DNA from: G963663315 sp963663315
Lineage (GTDB): Bacteria; Pseudomonadota; Gammaproteobacteria; Arenicellales; Poriferihabitantaceae
Direction of reading: 5' to 3'
Assembly: GCA_963663315.1 (NCBI GenBank)
Contig: OY760176.1
Location: 558,001-622,000 of the forward strand
DNA length: 64,000 nt
The notes under the pieces were generated by a model that made no database searches, was not told the DNA's origin, and saw only the letters and a program-made list of their open reading frames with translations. The position numbers were made by a program, and so were the translations under genes. Shown piece by piece: positions 44,474 through 53,770 of the stretch (position 1 is the first letter of the stretch; each line of letters starts with the position of its first letter).

Positions 44474-46945
44474 CTAAATCACGATGTTCACCAGCTTTGA
44501 TGGGACGAGAATGATTTTCCGGATTTCTGCGTCGCCAATGAAGTTCCGGATTTTACGATCTGTGACGGCCATGGAGCGGATCTCCTGTTCGCTGCTATCG
44601 GCAGTGAGTTCAATTTCACTCCTCAGCTTGCCGTTGACCTGAATGACCCATTTGACAGTATCGCTCTTCAGCGCCTGGTGGTCCACGCGGGGCCAGGCTG
44701 CATCCAGCACATCGCCTGCCTCTCCCATCACATGCCACAACCGGTGGGCAATGTGTGGAACGATGGGGGATAGAATCTTGTTCAGAATGACCAGACTTTC
44801 CCGAAAGGCCACCAGACAATCCTGATTTTTTCCGGGATCGAACCTGTCCAGTGAATTGAGCAGTTCCATCGCTCCCGCGACCACCGTATTGTAGTGGATT
44901 CTCTGGTAGTCCCGGTCCGCCTTTGCAAGAATCTGGTGGGTGTTTCGACGCAGTGCCCTTGCATCATTGTCGGCCAGGGCTTTGGTCCGGCCCGGGACGG
45001 ACGATAACGGTCTGGCCGCAGCCACTGCATCGCTGTTGCGATGAACCAGAGCCCACCATCGCTTCAGGAAACGATAGGAGCCTGCTACTGCGTCGTCATT
45101 CCATTCCAATGGTTGTTCGGGAGGCGATGCGAACATCATGAACAGCCGGACTGTATCTGCGCCGTATTTGTCGATCATCGACTGCGGATCTACCGTATTA
45201 CCCTTTGATTTGGACATCTTCGATCCGTCTTTCAGGACCATACCCTGACAAAGCAGGTTGGTGAAAGGCTCATCACTGTCGATCAGTCCGGCATCCCTCA
45301 TCAGCTTGTAAAAGAAACGTGCGTAGAGCAGGTGCAATACAGCGTGTTCGATACCTCCTATATACTGGTCCACTGGCAGCCAGTAATTGGCTCGCTCATC
45401 GAGCATCGCGTGGTCCGAGCCAGGACAGCAATAACGGGCGAAGTACCACGACGATTCGAAGAAGGTATCGAATGTGTCGGTCTCACGGATGGCGGGGATA
45501 TCGCTGTAGGGCAATGTGGTCCGGTAAAAAGCCGGATCATTCTTGATCGGCGACTGGACTCCGGAGAATTCGACATCTTCCGGCAACAGCACAGGCAACT
45601 CGTCGTCGGGCACGGGGACGGCCTTCTGATTGTCGCTATATACCACCGGAATAGGGCAGCCCCAGTAACGCTGGCGCGATACGCCCCAGTCACGCAGTCG
45701 GTAATTTATGGTTTTTCTGCCGGCGCCGTGGCTTTCGAGATATTCAGCCACTGCGTTGCAGGCATCGCTGAAGTCGAGTCCATCGAACTGCCCGGAGTTG
45801 CATGTGATCCCTTCCTTGCTGATCAGTGAGGATTGATTGAAATCATGTTCGCTGCCATCCGCAGGGCGGATAACAGGCCTGATCTCGATGCCATGTTTTG
45901 TTGCGAACTCCCAGTCTCTCTGATCATGGGCGGGGACTGCCATGATCGCACCTGTACCGTATCCCATCAGGACAAAATTCGCCGCCCAGATGTCGATTTC
46001 CTCACCGCTGACAGGATGAATCCCTATTATGCCGAGGGGAATTCCTTTCTTTTCCATGGTTTCCAGTTCCTTTTCAGCGGCATGAATATTCTTGCATGAC
46101 TGGATGAATGCGGCCACTTCCCGATTGTTTTTGGCTGCTTTCAATGCCAGAGGGTGTTCTGCGGCCACGGAAATAAATGTGATCCCCATGATCGTGTCGG
46201 GCCGGGTTGTATAGACTTCCAGTGGTTCTTCACCTTCGACCGTGAATGAAAACCCGACCCCCTCGGAGCGTCCGATCCAGTTGCGCTGCATGGTACGAAC
46301 CGCGTCCGGCCAGCCTTCAAGATTGTCAATTTCATTCAATAATTCTTCAGCATAATCGGTAATCCGGATGAACCATTGAGACACTTCCCGGCGTTCTACA
46401 ATCGCTCCCGAGCGCCAGCCCCGGCCGTTCTCGACCTGCTCATTGGCGAGTACTGTCTGTTCTACCGGATCCCAGTTGACCACTGCAATTTTCTTGTAGG
46501 CCAGGTTTTTCTCAAGCAGCCTGTTGAAGAACCATTGTTCCCAGCGATAGTATTCGGGAGAACAGGTTGACAGTTCACGATTCCAGTCGTAACCAAAGCC
46601 GAGGCGCTTTAACTGGGTTCTCATGTAATCAATGTTTTCATAAGTCCATTTTGCCGGGGGTGTCCGGTTTGCAATAGCGGCATTTTCCGCTGGTAATCCA
46701 AAGGCGTCCCAACCCATAGGTTGCAATACATTCTTGCCGAGCATGCGTTGATAGCGGCTGATCACATCGCCGATCGTGTAATTACGGACATGCCCCATAT
46801 GCAATTGCCCTGAAGGGTAGGGCAGCATCGAAAGGCAGTAGTATTTCTCACGATCCGGATCTTCCGACACTGCGAAGCTTTGTCTCTCATCCCAGTATTT
46901 CTGGGTAGCAGACTCGATTTCAGCAGGGTTGTATTTATCGATCAT
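44474..46945 (-). CDS. leuS: Leucyl-tRNA synthetase
   Basis: Class I synthetase, 823 residues. HIGH motif is PSGQLHMGHVRNYTIGD, the editing domain CP1 contains TRPDTIMGITFISVAAEHP and GYGTGAIMAVPAHDQRD, and KMSKS is DGSKMSKSKGNTVDPQ. ATG 46945. Head of the leuS-lptE-holA operon and divergent from dnaG. Confidence 0.97.
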   Translation of the reverse strand: MIDKYNPAEIESATQKYWDERQSFAVSEDPDREKYYCLSMLPYPSGQLHMGHVRNYTIGDVISRYQRMLGKNVLQPMGWDAFGLPAENAAIANRTPPAKWTYENIDYMRTQLKRLGFGYDWNRELSTCSPEYYRWEQWFFNRLLEKNLAYKKIAVVNWDPVEQTVLANEQVENGRGWRSGAIVERREVSQWFIRITDYAEELLNEIDNLEGWPDAVRTMQRNWIGRSEGVGFSFTVEGEEPLEVYTTRPDTIMGITFISVAAEHPLALKAAKNNREVAAFIQSCKNIHAAEKELETMEKKGIPLGIIGIHPVSGEEIDIWAANFVLMGYGTGAIMAVPAHDQRDWEFATKHGIEIRPVIRPADGSEHDFNQSSLISKEGITCNSGQFDGLDFSDACNAVAEYLESHGAGRKTINYRLRDWGVSRQRYWGCPIPVVYSDNQKAVPVPDDELPVLLPEDVEFSGVQSPIKNDPAFYRTTLPYSDIPAIRETDTFDTFFESSWYFARYCCPGSDHAMLDERANYWLPVDQYIGGIEHAVLHLLYARFFYKLMRDAGLIDSDEPFTNLLCQGMVLKDGSKMSKSKGNTVDPQSMIDKYGADTVRLFMMFASPPEQPLEWNDDAVAGSYRFLKRWWALVHRNSDAVAAARPLSSVPGRTKALADNDARALRRNTHQILAKADRDYQRIHYNTVVAGAMELLNSLDRFDPGKNQDCLVAFRESLVILNKILSPIVPHIAHRLWHVMGEAGDVLDAAWPRVDHQALKSDTVKWVIQVNGKLRSEIELTADSSEQEIRSMAVTDRKIRNFIGDAEIRKIILVPSKLVNIVI

Positions 46946-47053
46946 TCTGAAACAGGTTCGGGCAATTCATGGAGCGCGGATTTTAACCGATTAACCCGCT
47001 ATGCGCACATATTCCTGTCAAGCCAGATCCTGGTATAAAGTACAATCGAAGCC

Positions 47054-48847
47054 ATGGCAGGCAACATTCCCAGACCCTTTATAGATGAACTGGTCGCCCG
47101 GGTTGACATCGTCGATGTGATCGACCGGCGGGTACCCCTGACCCGCAAAGGCCGGGAATTTATCGCCTGTTGTCCGTTCCACGAAGAGAAAACACCGTCA
47201 TTTACCGTCAGCCCCGATAAACAGTTTTACCATTGCTTTGGTTGCGGCGCCCACGGTACCGTGATCGGGTTTCTGATGGATTATGCCAATCTGGGGTTTG
47301 TTGAAGCGATTGAAGATCTCGCCGACGGGCTCGGCATGGAACTGCCTGCCAGGGATTCTGTCGGGCCGAGTCCTTCCCGGGAAGGGCTGGATCAACGACT
47401 GGAAGTGGTTGAACAGGCAGGCAATTGGTTTCAAAGACAACTGCGAACACATCCTGGGGCCAGGCAAGCTATCGACTACCTGAAATCCAGAGGACTGGAT
47501 GGCAAGGTGGCGGCGGACTTCAAAATCGGCTATGCCCCTGACAGTTGGAGTAGTCTGGTCGATGCATTGGGCGCCAGTCCCCACCTGCGGGAGCAACTGG
47601 TCAAGACCGGGCTGATCGTCAGGAAGGAAGACGATGCTCAATCCCGCTTCTACGACCGGTTTCGGGGGCGCATCATATTTCCGATAGAAGATCATAGAGG
47701 CAGGATCGTAGGATTTGGCGGCAGGGCATTGGGTGATGGTGAACCCAAATATCTGAATTCTCCGGAAACACCGCTGTTTCACAAGGGCGCGGAACTCTAC
47801 GGATTGCATCGTGCCCGCCGGGAGATCGGCAACAGGAAAAAAAGTATTGTGGTAGAGGGGTACATGGATGTCGTCAGTCTGGCCCAGTTCGGGGTGAACA
47901 ATGCGGTCGCGACGCTTGGCACAGCGACCACCCGAACCCACCTGCAACGCTTGTTCCGTCTTGCGCCGGAAATTGTATTTTGTTTTGACGGTGATCGTGC
48001 AGGGTGGGACGCGGCCTGGAAGGCGATGACAATCTCGCTCCTCGAAATGCAGGCTGGCCGCCAGGTCGGATTCCTGTTTCTCAAGGAAGGCGAAGATCCT
48101 GATACCACGGTTCGCGCCGCAGGCCCGGAAGCGTTTGTCGAACAGGTTGACAATGCGCTGCCGTTACCTGAATTTCTGTTCACGACCCTGATCTCCCGGG
48201 TCGATATGAATCGAATGGACGGCAAGGCGTCTTTGGTGAGCCAGGCGTTACCATTGATTGAACAGTTGCCTGAAGGGGCGTTCAAGGACATGATGGTTTC
48301 AGAACTTGAATCATTGAGCGGGTTACCCAGAAGCCGGCTTACGGACAATGTCGCAGTGGCTCGGGGTCCTTTACCGGGACCGAGGAGGCGCCCGCAATCC
48401 GGGCAACTCCAGGAGGGTCAGATATCCCCTCTGGCACTTGCTGTCAGCCTGCTTTTGCAAAACCCCGGACTGGCGCAATCGGTCGGCAATCTGGCTGAAC
48501 TGAAGCAACTGCGTATTCCTGGAGCGGATGTCCTGACAGGCATCATAGATTTGTCTTTGCGCCGATCTGACCTGACTACCGCCGGAATACTGGAATCTTT
48601 CCGGGAAAGCCCGGTCCATGGCTATCTGGGGGAACTGGCGATGAGACCCAATCTGATCGACGAGAATGTGCTTGAGAGGCAATTCAAGGATACTTTGGGC
48701 CACTTGCTTGAAAATCAGAGCGACCTGCGCAGACGGGAATTGCTGGAAAAGGCACGGCAATCGGAATTGACTCCGGAAGAATCGGCAGAATTGAATCAAC
48801 TGCTGAAAACAAGGGTCAGGAATCTGCAGATTTCACAACCAGATTGA
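47054..48847 (+). CDS. dnaG: DNA primase
   Basis: Makes RNA primers at the fork. CHC2 zinc finger ACCPFHEEKTPSF...YHCFGCG, a Toprim domain (IVVEGYMDVVSLAQFGVNNAVATLGTA; FDGDRAGWDAA) and a C-terminal DnaB-interacting helical domain. 597 residues. Forms the macromolecular-synthesis pair with rpoD; rpsU, its usual leader gene, is absent from this locus. Confidence 0.97.
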   Translation: MAGNIPRPFIDELVARVDIVDVIDRRVPLTRKGREFIACCPFHEEKTPSFTVSPDKQFYHCFGCGAHGTVIGFLMDYANLGFVEAIEDLADGLGMELPARDSVGPSPSREGLDQRLEVVEQAGNWFQRQLRTHPGARQAIDYLKSRGLDGKVAADFKIGYAPDSWSSLVDALGASPHLREQLVKTGLIVRKEDDAQSRFYDRFRGRIIFPIEDHRGRIVGFGGRALGDGEPKYLNSPETPLFHKGAELYGLHRARREIGNRKKSIVVEGYMDVVSLAQFGVNNAVATLGTATTRTHLQRLFRLAPEIVFCFDGDRAGWDAAWKAMTISLLEMQAGRQVGFLFLKEGEDPDTTVRAAGPEAFVEQVDNALPLPEFLFTTLISRVDMNRMDGKASLVSQALPLIEQLPEGAFKDMMVSELESLSGLPRSRLTDNVAVARGPLPGPRRRPQSGQLQEGQISPLALAVSLLLQNPGLAQSVGNLAELKQLRIPGADVLTGIIDLSLRRSDLTTAGILESFRESPVHGYLGELAMRPNLIDENVLERQFKDTLGHLLENQSDLRRRELLEKARQSELTPEESAELNQLLKTRVRNLQISQPD

Positions 48848-48857
48848 ATTTATTGTG

Positions 48858-48863
48858 TATAAT
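48858..48863 (+). promoter_or_regulatory. -10 element of an internal rpoD promoter; adjacent hairpin
   Basis: TATAAT in the dnaG-rpoD gap, 86 bases before rpoD. A hairpin CCTGAC...GTCAGG follows at 48881-48903. Internal promoters before rpoD are known in E. coli; here no good -35 is seen, so the call is tentative. Confidence 0.45.
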
Positions 48864-48949
48864 AATCGGTTGGATTTTTCCTGACACTTGACGTTGGTCA
48901 GGATGACGATTTCCCCAGGGCAACAGATAACCGAGGCAGCAGGTAACCA

Positions 48950-50929
48950 ATGAGTAAAGAAGTTCAATCCAGAAAAGTTACCCCGAAAACAAAATCTGGA
49001 AAAGTTACCTCGAAATCCAAATCCGGAAACGGCAAGGGCGGGAACGGGGTTGTCGAAACCAAAGCGGGAGCCCGGGAAGAGACCAAAGCGAGCGTACCGT
49101 TTTCCAAAGAATCCAAGGAAAAAAAGGCTTCGCCCGAACCCCAGTCCGATCTGAAAAAACTGGTACTCAAAGGCAAGGATCAGGGTTTCTTGACCTATGC
49201 CGAGATCAACGACCATTTGCCGGAAAACATGCATGACACCGACCAGATCGAGGTCGTTGTCAACATGATTAACGATATGGGTATCGAGGTGGTGGATAAA
49301 GCTCCGGATACGGATATCATGACACTGAAAAGGGATAACCCTGAAGACCAGGAAGTTGCGGAAGAAGTCAGCGTCGCACTGAAAACCGCAGTTGAAAGCG
49401 AGTTCGGTCGAACCACTGACCCGGTTCGTATGTACATGCGGGAAATGGGAACAGTGGAGTTGTTGACCCGGGAAGACGAAATCGCTCTGGCCAAACGCAT
49501 TGAATTGGGTAACCGTGAAAGCGCTTCTGCGATTGCACTGACCCCAGCGGCCATTCGGCAAATGCTGGAATTTGCCGATCAAATTGAAGCGGGCAAAATG
49601 AAGCTTTCGGATGTGGTAGTTGACTTTATGGAGCTGAATGCGCTGGATGATGAAACCGTGGCCATTCCCGGAGAACCCGGTCAAAATGCAGCCGAATCGG
49701 AAGGCTTGCCAAACAGTCCTGACTTCGACGATGCGATTATCCGTTTCAAGAAGATGGGCCGGATCTGGAATTCCCTGAACAAGGCGATCGAAACCCATGG
49801 TCTTGGCAGCAGGCAAGCGTTGCGAAACCGCAAAAGATTGAGTGACGAATTGTTACAAATCAAATTCGTACCTGCGAAACTGGACATCCTGGCTTCAACG
49901 TTACGCAATTGCATGGCCGAGGTGAAGGAATGTGAGCGTAGTATTGCAAAGTACTGCGTCAGCTATGGCAAGGTTTCCAGAAAAAGGTTTCTGGAATATT
50001 TCCGCGACAACGAGACCAATACGGAATGGTTTGACCGGTTGATCCTGGAGCGCTCGGATGAGCGAGCCCGGCTGGAGAAATACAAGGACAAGGTTGAAGT
50101 TTGTACATATCGGCTGGTCAAGATTCAGGACAAGGCAGGATTGGAAATGAAGGATCTGAAGGACCTGAACAAGAAACTTTCGATTGGTGAAGCCAAGGCA
50201 CGGCGTGCCAAGAAAGAAATGGTCGAAGCCAATCTGCGATTGGTCATTTCGATTGCGAAGAAATATACCAACCGCGGGTTGCAGTTCCTGGATTTGATTC
50301 AGGAGGGCAATATCGGATTAATGAAGGCAGTCGACAAGTTCGAATATCGGCGCGGCTACAAATTCTCTACCTATGCCACCTGGTGGATTCGTCAAGCTAT
50401 CACCCGATCCATTGCAGATCAGGCCAGAACCATCCGGATTCCAGTGCACATGATCGAAACCATTAACAAGCTCAACCGTGTCTCCCGCCAGATTCTTCAG
50501 GAAAAGGGCCGCGAAGCGCTGCCCGGTGAACTGGCCGAACGCATGGAACTGTCCGAAGACAAGGTTCGCAAGGTACTGAAGATTGCCAAAGAGCCGATTT
50601 CGATGGAAATGCCGGTGGGTGATGACGAAGATTCACACCTCGGAGATTTTATTGAGGACAAGAATATCAAAGCCCCCGTCGATATTGCGACTTCCTCCGG
50701 CCTGAAACATGCAACAGACGATATACTGGGATCACTGACCGAACGGGAAGCAAAAGTGCTGCAAATGCGATTCGGTATCGGTATGAACACGGATCATACC
50801 CTTGAAGAAGTGGGCAAGCAGTTTGATGTTACCCGGGAGCGTATTCGACAGATCGAAGCCAAGGCATTAAGAAAGCTGCGTCATCCGAGTCGTTCAGAGC
50901 ATTTGAGAAGTTTCCTGGAAAACAGTTGA
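48950..50929 (+). CDS. rpoD: RNA polymerase sigma-70 factor
   Basis: Housekeeping sigma. Region 1.1 (KLVLKGKDQGFLTYAEINDHLPEN), 1.2 (DPVRMYMREMG), the non-conserved insert, 2.3-2.4 (YKFSTYATWWIRQAITRSIADQARTIRIPVHM), 3 and 4.2 (LEEVGKQFDVTRERIRQIEAKALRKLRHPSR). 659 residues. A Lys/Ser/Gly-rich segment of about 65 residues precedes region 1.1, longer than in most gammaproteobacteria. Confidence 0.98.
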   Translation: MSKEVQSRKVTPKTKSGKVTSKSKSGNGKGGNGVVETKAGAREETKASVPFSKESKEKKASPEPQSDLKKLVLKGKDQGFLTYAEINDHLPENMHDTDQIEVVVNMINDMGIEVVDKAPDTDIMTLKRDNPEDQEVAEEVSVALKTAVESEFGRTTDPVRMYMREMGTVELLTREDEIALAKRIELGNRESASAIALTPAAIRQMLEFADQIEAGKMKLSDVVVDFMELNALDDETVAIPGEPGQNAAESEGLPNSPDFDDAIIRFKKMGRIWNSLNKAIETHGLGSRQALRNRKRLSDELLQIKFVPAKLDILASTLRNCMAEVKECERSIAKYCVSYGKVSRKRFLEYFRDNETNTEWFDRLILERSDERARLEKYKDKVEVCTYRLVKIQDKAGLEMKDLKDLNKKLSIGEAKARRAKKEMVEANLRLVISIAKKYTNRGLQFLDLIQEGNIGLMKAVDKFEYRRGYKFSTYATWWIRQAITRSIADQARTIRIPVHMIETINKLNRVSRQILQEKGREALPGELAERMELSEDKVRKVLKIAKEPISMEMPVGDDEDSHLGDFIEDKNIKAPVDIATSSGLKHATDDILGSLTEREAKVLQMRFGIGMNTDHTLEEVGKQFDVTRERIRQIEAKALRKLRHPSRSEHLRSFLENS

Positions 50930-51036
50930 CAGCCATCGGTAATTTCGAAGTGACTCCGGGACGCTTGATCAGAGCAGCCTGACGCCAGCCGGGGACGCTC
51001 ACTGGCATTGTAAAGCACCAAACATATCCTTGATAA

Positions 51037-51113
51037 GGGCCTGTAGCTCAGTTGGTTAGAGCAGTGGACTCATAATCCATTGGTCGTAGGTTCAAGTCCT
51101 ACCGGGCCCACCA
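51037..51113 (+). tRNA. ileX: tRNA with CAT anticodon, probably tRNA-Ile2 (lysidine type)
   Basis: 77 bases with encoded CCA. Acceptor stem GGGCCTG/CGGGCCC, D loop with AGTTGGTTAGA, anticodon CAT at 51071-51073 in CTCATAA, T arm GTAGG-TTCAAGT-CCTAC. A GC-rich acceptor with GGGCC and the variable loop TTGGTC match tRNA-Ile2 found next to rpoD in Pseudomonas-like genomes, rather than elongator tRNA-Met; C34 would then be converted to lysidine by TilS. Its 3' end borders the accessory island. Confidence 0.9.
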
Positions 51114-51194
51114 TATTTTTCAATAGGTTACTGAGTTTCTGCTACAAACCAGTCACACATTAATAAGACATCAAGACGAGATTACGAAGACAGA

Positions 51195-51213
51195 CAAGAC
51201 CTACCGAGCCCAC
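51195..51213 (+). repeat. Imperfect copy of the tRNA 3' end, candidate attachment site remnant
   Basis: CAAGACCTACCGAGCCCAC matches the tRNA segment 51093-51111 (CAAGTCCTACCGGGCCCAC) at 17 of 19 bases, 102 bases downstream in the same orientation. Integrases that use tRNA genes leave such 3'-end duplications. No integrase gene is in the window. Confidence 0.65.
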
Positions 51214-51247
51214 GACTTCCTGATAGTTCGAGCCAATTTGACTATGT

Positions 51248-52561
51248 TCAGGTTTTCTTCTGGTCTTGATTCTTTTGCCACCAGGTTCCATCTAAGGCAG
51301 CGCCTCCGGCAAAAGCGTTAACGCCTAGCGTTTCTTGTATGCGTAGACATTCATTCCACTTGGCCATGCGCTCTGACCGGGCAAAAGAACCCACCTTGAG
51401 TTGACCGTTTCCTAACCCTGTTGCCAGGTGGCTTATAGTGACATCTTCCGTTTCTCCTGATCTGGCGGAAACGACAGATTTCCAGCCTGCCGAATTGGCA
51501 GCCTCATAAGCAGCCATTGTCTCCGTCAACGTTCCCGCCTGATTGACTTTGAGTAATGCCGTGTTGCAGGCGCCGTCCCGGGATGCCTGTTCAATTAAAC
51601 CTGCGTTGGTGACCACATAATCATCGCCTATGATTAGAACACGGTCACCGAAACGTTGAGTAAATTCAACCATACCCTCAACATCATCTTCTGCGAGCGG
51701 GTCTTCAATTGAAGCTATCGGATAATCATCCAGCCATTTCCCAAGAACTTCGATTAGCGCCGAGTTATCCAGTTCCCGGCCATCTAACGCCAGTCGATAC
51801 ATGTCTCCATCCTTAAACTCAGAGGCAGCAACGTCCAGCGAAATAACAACGCGGTCTCCCGGTTTCTCTCCCGCGATTTCGATGGCCTGAACCAGCGTCT
51901 CCAGCGCCTCTTCGTTTCCTCGAAATTCCGGCCACCATCCTCCTTCATCAGCAACACCTGCTAAAAGACCGCGCCTTTTCATAATATCGCCTGCAGCAAA
52001 ATAGACTTCGCTGGTAATTTCCATGACCTCCTCGAAACTTGATGCGCCGGGAACCATAATCATAAAGTCCTGGATATCGACCCGTTGGGCAGCATGCACT
52101 CCACCCCCAAGAATCTGAATTTCCGGCAAGGGTATCAGGGGCTTATATCCGAATACATCAGCTATGTGCCGCCAAAGGGGAGTGTTTGTGGATTTCGCCG
52201 CTGCGTGTACGGCAGCAAGAGATACAGCTATTGTAGCGTTACCACCCAATACTGATTTCATTGGCGTTTGGTCCAGATCCAACATTGCCATGTCGATGAT
52301 AGCTTGATTTTCGACATCCAGACCGATCAGCGCAGGAGCGATGCGTTCATTTACGGATTTTAAGGCCCTTTGCACATCCATCCCCCGCAGTGATTTACCG
52401 CCATCTCTCAGATCAATAGCTTCCCGAGCACCCCTCGATGCTCCTGCCGGTGCAATCGCGCTGCCTACAGTTCCGTCTTCCAGTATGACATCCGCCTCAA
52501 CTGTAGGATTTCCCCTCGAGTCCCAAACTCTCCTGCCGACGATATTCGTAATTGCGGTCAT
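51248..52561 (-). CDS. Enolase-superfamily paralogue of unknown substrate
   Basis: 437 residues, true enolase fold over the whole length: GRRVWDSRGNPTVEADV, DEGGWWPEF (acid Glu), metal ligands in ISLDVAASEF, SIEDPLAEDD and IGDDYVVTN, base Lys in LLKVNQAGTLTET. Substrate-loop changes: SGAST of glycolytic enolase is AGASR (39-43), DIQEF is DIQDF, and SHRSGETED is SARSGETED, losing the catalytic-site histidine while keeping the phosphate-binding Arg-Ser. So it probably acts on a phosphorylated acid other than 2-phosphoglycerate. ATG 52561 overlaps the kinase stop (TAATG), so it is coupled to that gene. Lower GC than the core. In the tRNA island. Confidence 0.88.
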   Translation of the reverse strand: MTAITNIVGRRVWDSRGNPTVEADVILEDGTVGSAIAPAGASRGAREAIDLRDGGKSLRGMDVQRALKSVNERIAPALIGLDVENQAIIDMAMLDLDQTPMKSVLGGNATIAVSLAAVHAAAKSTNTPLWRHIADVFGYKPLIPLPEIQILGGGVHAAQRVDIQDFMIMVPGASSFEEVMEITSEVYFAAGDIMKRRGLLAGVADEGGWWPEFRGNEEALETLVQAIEIAGEKPGDRVVISLDVAASEFKDGDMYRLALDGRELDNSALIEVLGKWLDDYPIASIEDPLAEDDVEGMVEFTQRFGDRVLIIGDDYVVTNAGLIEQASRDGACNTALLKVNQAGTLTETMAAYEAANSAGWKSVVSARSGETEDVTISHLATGLGNGQLKVGSFARSERMAKWNECLRIQETLGVNAFAGGAALDGTWWQKNQDQKKT

Positions 52562-53571
52562 TAGGCGATTCTCTCCAGTTTTAACGAAATACAACCAAAT
52601 AGACTTCGTAGATCGGTTGATCGTTGTTTAATCATTTGAATTGAAATATTTCGTACTAGTTCGCGGTTGTTTTCACTTAGATACTCAACTGGTGATTTTC
52701 CATCGATTCGGGCAAGCATCAATGCGGGTATAAGATCGCAAACCCTCGTCTGAAGTTGATCTGCGTCCTCCCAGTCAACCCTGGATGCGTATGCGTCCCA
52801 TAGCAGTATCGCGCTTTCGAACAATTTCTGGCGAACTACCGGGAGGTGGATTGCCTTCAATATCAGGTGGTTCAAGCAAAATGCTACATCAAAGCCGGGA
52901 TCACCCATGGTTGCACATTCTGCATCTAATACAACAGGATGGCCGTCGCGAAACAGGACGTTCTTGGGGCTGACATCTCCATGAATCAATACAGAGTCTG
53001 CTTCGTAGAGCCGCTCTGCCTTTTGGAGCAAGACGTCCGCAAGTTGAGGGTGATTGGATGCAGTGAAAATCAGGTAGGGATCAAGGCGGAGTTGGTGGAA
53101 ATCATCACGATTATCAAATGCGAGGTTCGAAAATTCTTTGCGAGTCGATGAGGAATGGATCCTGCCTATGGACTCGCCAACTCTCTCTGCTTCAGTAGTT
53201 GAAACCATTCCTGCCAACAAGTGGGCTTTCCACAAGTAGACATCGCTTCCTTCTATGTACTCCATGGCAAAGCAGGGCTCTTCATTCGATTTTCCGAGTA
53301 ATTTTACTGAGCCCGCAGGATTCACCCGAGATGCGATTTCCAGCCAGGCATATTCTGCTGTGTTTCGATGTGTCGGCGCTTGCCAATCTTGTTCAACTTT
53401 TAGTTTTTCGAGGGCGCACTTTAAACAAAATGTCTTGCCTCCCACAGTTACCTTGACAATGTTGGAAGAGACACCACCAGATAAAGGGTCAATGGTCTGG
53501 ATATCTTCTTTGCGTCCTAAACCAAGCTCTTCGACCAGGTTTGAATAGCGATGATGGTCGTTGTTGTTCAT
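52561..53571 (-). CDS. APH/choline-kinase-fold phosphotransferase
   Basis: 336 residues. N-lobe with GGVSSNIVKVTVGGKTFCLKCA (ATP-binding Lys), C-lobe with the Brenner motif LIHGDVSPKNVLFRDG and the metal Asp in VVLDAECATMGDPGFDVA. APH-fold kinases phosphorylate hydroxyls of small molecules (choline, methylthioribose, homoserine, aminoglycosides). Being translationally coupled to an altered enolase, this one likely makes the phosphorylated substrate for it. Antibiotic resistance is possible but the neighbourhood does not support it. Confidence 0.85.
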   Translation of the reverse strand: MNNNDHHRYSNLVEELGLGRKEDIQTIDPLSGGVSSNIVKVTVGGKTFCLKCALEKLKVEQDWQAPTHRNTAEYAWLEIASRVNPAGSVKLLGKSNEEPCFAMEYIEGSDVYLWKAHLLAGMVSTTEAERVGESIGRIHSSSTRKEFSNLAFDNRDDFHQLRLDPYLIFTASNHPQLADVLLQKAERLYEADSVLIHGDVSPKNVLFRDGHPVVLDAECATMGDPGFDVAFCLNHLILKAIHLPVVRQKLFESAILLWDAYASRVDWEDADQLQTRVCDLIPALMLARIDGKSPVEYLSENNRELVRNISIQMIKQRSTDLRSLFGCISLKLERIA

Positions 53572-53676
53572 TTTTCAACATCATATTGCATAGACCGTAG
53601 AAGTAAAGGTTGAATCTCTAAAGGATAAGGGATAGGTATCGTCATAAATTCAGTTCATAAAAAATCAAACGGTTGT

Positions 53677-53694
53677 GAGTCAAATCCCTGACTC
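53677..53694. promoter_or_regulatory. 18-bp inverted repeat in the divergent promoter region
   Basis: GAGTCA-AATCCC-TGACTC, perfect 6-bp arms, lies between the divergent kinase-enolase operon and the DapA-family gene. Position and symmetry fit an operator shared by both transcripts. No regulator gene is adjacent. Confidence 0.45.
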
Positions 53695-53770
53695 CATAGT
53701 TTGTTACATAGGTTAAAATAAATAAAAGTGGTCACAAACAATAATCAACTTTATATGAGTGTGAAGTCCC

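Noticed and set aside
51195..51213. Second tRNA gene
   Set aside because: Only the last 19 bases resemble a tRNA; no D or anticodon arm lies upstream.
51248..52561. Housekeeping enolase
   Set aside because: Active-site His and mobile-loop residues differ, and the gene sits in an accessory island coupled to a kinase rather than near pyrG or ftsB.
52561..53571. Aminoglycoside resistance gene
   Set aside because: The APH fold is broad; coupling to an enolase paralogue and lack of other resistance or transfer genes favour a metabolic role.
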